Source: Syntrophaceae bacterium (GTDB taxonomy: Bacteria; Desulfobacterota; Syntrophia; Syntrophales; UBA5619). From it: a DNA stretch of 7,098 nucleotides. Shown in pieces: positions 5,158 to 7,098 of this stretch; within the stretch, counting starts at the first letter, position 1; every line of letters begins with the position of its first letter. Location of the stretch: the NCBI GenBank assembly GCA_023249795.1, contig JAHFBU010000086.1, forward strand, positions 1 to 7,098. The letters are read 5' to 3'. The translations under genes were made by a program, and so were the position numbers. The notes under the pieces are model-generated. The model was not told where the DNA came from and did no database searches. It worked only from the letters and a program-made list of their open reading frames with translations.

Positions 5158-6876
5158 TCATTGCCCGCAGTATTTTCCCTCGGCCCTCAGTTTCGCAATC
5201 TCCTCCTGTTCGAGGGTGTTGAAGGCGATCTTGCCGACCAGCGTGCAGGGGAGGTCATTCCTGAACTCGATCTCCCGTGGGCAGCTCCAACGGATCAGGT
5301 GTTCCTGGCAGTGGGCGATGAGCGCCGTCTCCATCCCGGGACCGGCCTTCACGGGCTCCTTCAGAACGACGAACGCCTTGACGCGCTGGACCCGCTTCTC
5401 ATCGGGGACGCCGATGACGCAGGCTTTGGCAACGTCGGGGTGTTTGTAGAGGACATCCTCCACCTGGGCGGGATAGACGTTCATTCCCGACGACTTGATC
5501 ATCCGCTTCTGGCGAAGCTTGAAGTAGAAGAAACCGTCGGCATCCATCGTGCCGATGTCGCCGGTGTGGAGCCAGATCCTGCCGTCTGCGTGCGTCTTAA
5601 GCGTATCGGCCGTCTCCTTCGGCTCATCGAGGTAGCCCAGCATCACCGCGGGACCGTTCAGGCAGATCTCCCCCTCCTCGCCCACGGGCGCCTCTTCCGT
5701 CGTCCCGGGCTTTACGATCTTGGCCAACATGTCGGGAAAGGGAAGCCCCACGCTTCCCTCGCGGTACTGGTTGAGCGGCGTCGCCATGATCGCCGTCACC
5801 GCCTCGGTAAGGCCATAGCCCTCCAGGAGCTGGACGCTTCCGCCACGCTCCTTCACGACCGCCTCGAACCGCTCCTTGACCGGCCGGGGGAGCGTGTCGG
5901 CGCCGCTGAAGGTGGCCCGGAGACAGCTCAGGTCGGCCTTTCGAAAAACGGGGTTGCCGCTCAGGGCCTCAAAGAGGGTGGGCACCCCGACGACGAAATT
6001 CGGCCGCTTCTTTTTGATCAGGTCGGCCACGATCTCCGGCGTGAACTGGGGAACGAGGATGCTCTTCCCCCCGCACATGAAAATGGCGTTGATGCAGACC
6101 CCGAGGCCGAAGCCGTGAAAGATGGGGAGAATCGCGAGCATCGCATCCCCGCCTCCTATTTTCCCCCATTCGGCGACCTGCATCCCCTCGCTGATAAAGT
6201 TGAGGTTGGAAAGCATGATTCCTTTCGGTACGCCCGTCGTTCCTCCGCTGAATAGGATGACGGCCATCTCGTCCGTGCCCATATCCGCCTTCGGCGCCTT
6301 GGGGCAGCTTCCCCGCATAAGGTCGCTCCACCACACGACCAACTTGTCCTCCGGGACCGGCGGAATCTTCCGCCCCTTGGTCAGGTTGAAGCCGATCTTC
6401 TTGATCAGGGGGAGGTAATCTGGAATCCGGCAGAGGATCAGCGACTGGAGTTCCGTTTCGTCCTGGACCGCTTTGAATTTCCCATAGAAGGCATTCACGG
6501 TCAGGGCAAATCGGCTCCTCGCGGTGTTGAGATAAAAGGCGATCTCCTTCGCGGGCGAGAGCGGATGGATCATGCTGGCCACCGCGCCCAACTTGTTGGC
6601 GGCATAGAAACAGATGATCCCCTGGGGGCAGGTGGGCATCGAGATCGTAATTCGATCCCCTTGTGCCAGGCCGAGGACGGCGAGCGCGTCCGCAAAGCGG
6701 TCGACCTCCTCTCCGAACTGCCGGTAGGTGGCGGTGTATCCGAAAAAGTCATAGGCGAGGGCGTGCGGGTTCTTTGATACTGTCTGCATCAACGCCTCGT
6801 ACATCGTCACCCGCGGATAGTCGATGTGCTCCGGGACATCTCCGTAAAACTTCAACCAGGGCTTTTGTTCATACAT
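5158..6876 (-). CDS. AMP-forming acyl-CoA synthetase, FadD-like (fatty acid--CoA ligase)
   Basis: This enzyme should activate a carboxylic acid with ATP to an acyl-AMP and then transfer it to CoA; a fatty acid is the likely substrate. The 572-residue product carries the ANL superfamily motifs in order: P-loop FSGGTTGVPKG (209-219), LPIFHGFGLG (250-259), FSGADTLP (323-330), LLEGYGLTE (350-358), WLHTGD (435-440), the hinge region LRQKRMIKSSGMNVYP (454-469) and catalytic K549 in LVGK. The motif before that lysine reads LPCT where most relatives have LPRT. The start is ATG 6874-6876 because AAGGAGG (6884-6890) lies 7 nt upstream; a longer frame to 6918 would add 14 residues overlapping the ribosome binding site. 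No signal peptide, so cytoplasmic. The chain-length preference cannot be read from sequence. A second, truncated copy of its 3' end lies at 764-892. Confidence 0.93.
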   Translation of the reverse strand: MYEQKPWLKFYGDVPEHIDYPRVTMYEALMQTVSKNPHALAYDFFGYTATYRQFGEEVDRFADALAVLGLAQGDRITISMPTCPQGIICFYAANKLGAVASMIHPLSPAKEIAFYLNTARSRFALTVNAFYGKFKAVQDETELQSLILCRIPDYLPLIKKIGFNLTKGRKIPPVPEDKLVVWWSDLMRGSCPKAPKADMGTDEMAVILFSGGTTGVPKGIMLSNLNFISEGMQVAEWGKIGGGDAMLAILPIFHGFGLGVCINAIFMCGGKSILVPQFTPEIVADLIKKKRPNFVVGVPTLFEALSGNPVFRKADLSCLRATFSGADTLPRPVKERFEAVVKERGGSVQLLEGYGLTEAVTAIMATPLNQYREGSVGLPFPDMLAKIVKPGTTEEAPVGEEGEICLNGPAVMLGYLDEPKETADTLKTHADGRIWLHTGDIGTMDADGFFYFKLRQKRMIKSSGMNVYPAQVEDVLYKHPDVAKACVIGVPDEKRVQRVKAFVVLKEPVKAGPGMETALIAHCQEHLIRWSCPREIEFRNDLPCTLVGKIAFNTLEQEEIAKLRAEGKYCGQ

Positions 6877-6909
6877 GGGCCATCCTCCTTTGCGTGCAAA
6901 GTGAGGCCG

Positions 6910-6938
6910 ATCATACACATTTATTGCGGATTGGGCAA
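6910..6938 (-). promoter_or_regulatory. Candidate sigma70-type promoter of the acyl-CoA ligase gene
   Basis: On the minus strand TTGCCC (6933-6938) and TATGAT (6910-6915) are separated by 17 bp, matching consensus at 4 of 6 and 5 of 6 positions. The start would fall near 6902, about 26 nt before the ATG and ahead of the AAGGAGG at 6884-6890. Just upstream, GGAA and TTCC flank an ATAA centre (6941-6952), a short dyad that could bind a regulator but may be chance. The downstream TPR gene may share this transcript. Confidence 0.6.
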
Positions 6939-6993
6939 TTTGGAAATAATTCCCGAATTCAGGGCCATAGCCTTCGCAAGGTTTTCGCCTCTG

Positions 6994-7022
6994 AAAAAAC
7001 GGAATCCCCTTGAACCGTCCGT
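6994..7022 (-). terminator. Weak intrinsic-terminator-like hairpin with a T-tract
   Basis: On the minus strand ACGGA (7018-7022) can pair with TCCGT (6999-7003) across a 14-nt loop, and the right arm runs directly into six Ts (6994-6999, the first T being the last base of the stem). It starts 4 bp after the TGA of the putative gene end at 7027. The stem is short and the loop long, so it is marginal by structure and supported mainly by position. Confidence 0.3.
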
Positions 7023-7026
7023 CCGA

Positions 7027-7098
7027 TCATGCTACTGCAAGCGCCATGATGTTGGGCATACCGACGGTTTTGGGCCGTCTGAAATCCTGGCTTGCGCC
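7027..7098 (-). CDS. Possible C-terminal end of an unidentified minus-strand gene, cut by the window edge
   Basis: The minus strand is open from the right edge to TGA at 7027-7029. It gives 23 residues that include SQDFRRPKTVGMPNIMALAVA as the final 21, in two parts: SQDFRRPKTVG then MPNIMALAVA. Third positions are GC-rich, like the neighbouring genes. A terminator-like hairpin follows within 4 bp and the ligase promoter about 90 bp later, which is how a gene end would look. I recognise no family. The opposite strand also has a short open frame (ATG 7046 to the edge, MMLGIPTVLGRLKSWLA) but without a ribosome binding site. Confidence 0.3.
   Translation of the reverse strand, partial: GASQDFRRPKTVGMPNIMALAVA

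Noticed and set aside
5161..6255. Long plus-strand open frame (364 codons) opposite the acyl-CoA ligase
   Set aside because: It is the antisense shadow of a GC-rich gene with full ANL motifs; its translation has no recognisable domain and no ribosome binding site.
1..7098. CRISPR array, tRNA or rRNA genes, insertion sequence, attachment site
   Set aside because: No spaced direct repeats, tRNA cloverleaf, T-loop motifs, transposase motifs or terminal inverted repeats were found on reading both strands.

Overview
The window looks like a GC-rich bacterial chromosome, most likely from a Thermodesulfobacteriota/deltaproteobacterial-type anaerobe. That placement is inferred from the FadD-like ligase, the NlpI-like TPR protein and the codon use; nothing here fixes the taxon. 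The four large genes are intact. Two stretches, the toxin-antitoxin pair (182-739) and the TPR gene (3903-5084), are visibly more AT-rich than the rest.

Layout from left to right. Positions 1-94 hold the possible 5' end of a minus-strand gene that runs off the window. Positions 182-688 hold a type II toxin-antitoxin operon on the minus strand: an RHH antitoxin, then a RelE/ParE-fold toxin, with its own candidate promoter at 711-739. Immediately upstream, at 764-892, is a short remnant of the 3' end of an acyl-CoA ligase gene, clearly paralogous to the complete ligase about 4.4 kb away at 5158-6876. Next comes a divergent pair: a radical SAM protein of the TIGR01212 (YhcC/YtqA) family on the minus strand (931-1893, GTG start) and mnmG on the plus strand (1971-3851). 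Their 77-bp gap contains a perfect 7+7 palindrome that overlaps the radical SAM gene's candidate -35 box. Convergent to mnmG is a secreted TPR protein with an NlpI-like C-terminal region (3903-5084, minus). It is preceded on the same strand by the FadD-like acyl-CoA ligase (5158-6876), which has a good sigma70-type promoter at 6910-6938. The right edge (7027-7098) may carry the last codons of another minus-strand gene, followed by a weak terminator-like hairpin.

Functional reading. The most interesting signal is the mnmG/radical SAM pair. MnmG, with MnmE, makes the cmnm5/nm5 side chain on wobble U34 of tRNA. The YtqA subgroup of this radical SAM family has been reported to act downstream in the same pathway (MnmL, cmnm5s2U towards mnm5s2U) in bacteria lacking MnmC. 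Divergent adjacency with a shared palindrome suggests a tRNA wobble-modification locus. The ligase remnant, with the toxin-antitoxin operon abutting its stop codon, marks a site of past rearrangement.
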